Shown in pieces: positions 63,401 to 64,000 of a stretch of 64,000 bases of DNA (the stretch's first letter is position 1; every line of letters begins with the position of its first letter). The notes beneath the pieces were generated by a model, which saw only the letters and a program-made list of their open reading frames with translations, did no database searches and was not told the origin of the DNA. A program made the translations under genes and the position numbers. The stretch spans positions 2,732,501 to 2,796,500 of the forward strand of contig BSBK01001118.1 of NCBI GenBank assembly GCA_027943335.1. The letters are read 5' to 3'. The DNA comes from Chamaecyparis obtusa. Lineage: Eukaryota > Streptophyta > Pinopsida > Cupressales > Cupressaceae.

Positions 63401-64000
63401 GAGCATAGGTGGCTAGAGCAGTTTACTCAGTACCATATTTAGTAGTTTAAGCACCAACAGTAGTAACAGTAGATCATGTTGCTTAAGCAGGAGATCCTAC
63501 ACCATAACCAGTTGTTGATCCATATCCAGTCCTAGCCATAGAGGCCCCTCAAATTCAATGGGCTTGCAAAGGCATAGCTATAAGCAGACCTAGGACCATA
63601 AGCAAGGACAAGTATAGGTACACCAGCTGGCTCAGTTGGTTAAGCACACATTTAAGAGTACGTTGATCTAGATCTAGTCACCTATAAATAAGTAGGGGCC
63701 TCTAGTAGCAGCTTCCCTTCGGTAAGACTAGTAGTATAAGTCATTTATTATGTTGCTTAAGTAGTTCAATACTTGGCATCAGTAGCATATCCTACAACAG
63801 CATACCTAGTAGCATATCTAGTAGCACCATTAGTAGCATCAGTAGAACCATCAGTAGTAAAGGTAAAGACATAGCTTGTCTATATCCTCCACCAGCTAAA
63901 TAGTAGGGGTGGGGAGCCTTCTGGGGCATGCAGAGGTTCTCCAATGTTGTTACCGGGGTAATATAATGGGTGGGTGGGAAGCAATAGTTATGCCATTAAT
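60401..64000 (-). other. Degenerate Ala/Thr/Gly/Ser/Tyr-coding repeat region
   Basis: The + strand is full of GTAGCA, AGCACCA and CCAGCA words; the - strand reads piecewise as DAT, YAT, GST and TSA-rich peptide (for example TTTDAYSDSTF near 62500 and TDATNGATRYATR near 63830). The signal extends over 3.6 kb in changing phase with many stops, so no intact gene exists. Motif B variants of the form CCTATAGATAAGTAGGGG interrupt it near 61273, 61683, 62237, 62323, 62395 and 63675. It may be a decayed repetitive protein gene or a trinucleotide-periodic satellite. A smaller stretch of the same flavour is at 31115-31200 (+) and another at 58027-58130 (+). Confidence 0.5.

Noticed and set aside
60679..63406. 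Leu-rich membrane-like frames on the - strand
   Set aside because: They are out-of-phase readings of the GTAGCA/AGCACCA repeat texture; the phase giving Ala/Thr/Gly/Tyr peptides is more consistent along the region.

Overview
The window looks like nuclear DNA of a vascular plant with a large, repeat-rich genome. A gymnosperm or fern would fit, but I cannot name the taxon. The evidence is plant-type LTR retrotransposons (chromodomain Ty3/gypsy and iMet-primed elements), a plant pararetrovirus (Caulimoviridae) integrated in the chromosome, a captured plant trehalose-6-phosphate synthase fragment, and long microsatellites. I found no intact single-copy host gene and no convincing rRNA or tRNA gene. 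Almost everything coding is transposon- or virus-derived and decayed.

Layout. 1-13.1 kb: a decayed Ty3/gypsy chromovirus on the + strand (RNase H end, integrase, chromodomain, 3' LTR). A 9.2-kb LTR element on the - strand (1868-11069) is inserted inside its integrase C-terminus, with 841-bp LTRs, PBS, PPT and a 5-bp target duplication. 13.1-22.5 kb: AT-rich DNA with CT tracts, tandem duplications, two adjacent decayed unidentified coding sequences (16374-18060) and a probable LINE 3' tail. 22547-28322: a second LTR element on the - strand with a perfect 5-bp target duplication (ATAAT). It carries a 55-bp tandem array with G-box cores and a fragment of a trehalose-6-phosphate synthase gene, and its second LTR is chimeric and swollen by about 630 bp of AT repeat. 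28.3-30.9 kb: AT-rich repeats ending in a GA tract.

30.9-41.3 and 54.9-64.0 kb form one compositional block, visibly more GC-rich. It is full of two short dispersed motifs: motif A, ATTCTATACGTAACATG (about 20 copies), and motif B, CCCCTACTATTCTATAGG (dozens of copies). Nothing in it matches a gene I recognise. Its texture suggests an organelle-derived or otherwise unusual sequence, which I cannot prove.

41.9-54.95 kb interrupts that block. Here a full-length but inactivated pararetrovirus genome (45103-52748, - strand, PBS to PBS) lies tail to tail with a truncated second copy (42067-45103, + strand). Together they make an inverted repeat with two 3037-bp arms around a 35-bp spacer. Each arm has a TATA-type promoter pointing at the other arm, so transcription from either would give a fold-back RNA. 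The palindrome abuts a small LTR element (52749-54947). This virus-derived palindrome, the captured host gene and the dispersed short motifs are the most interesting parts.
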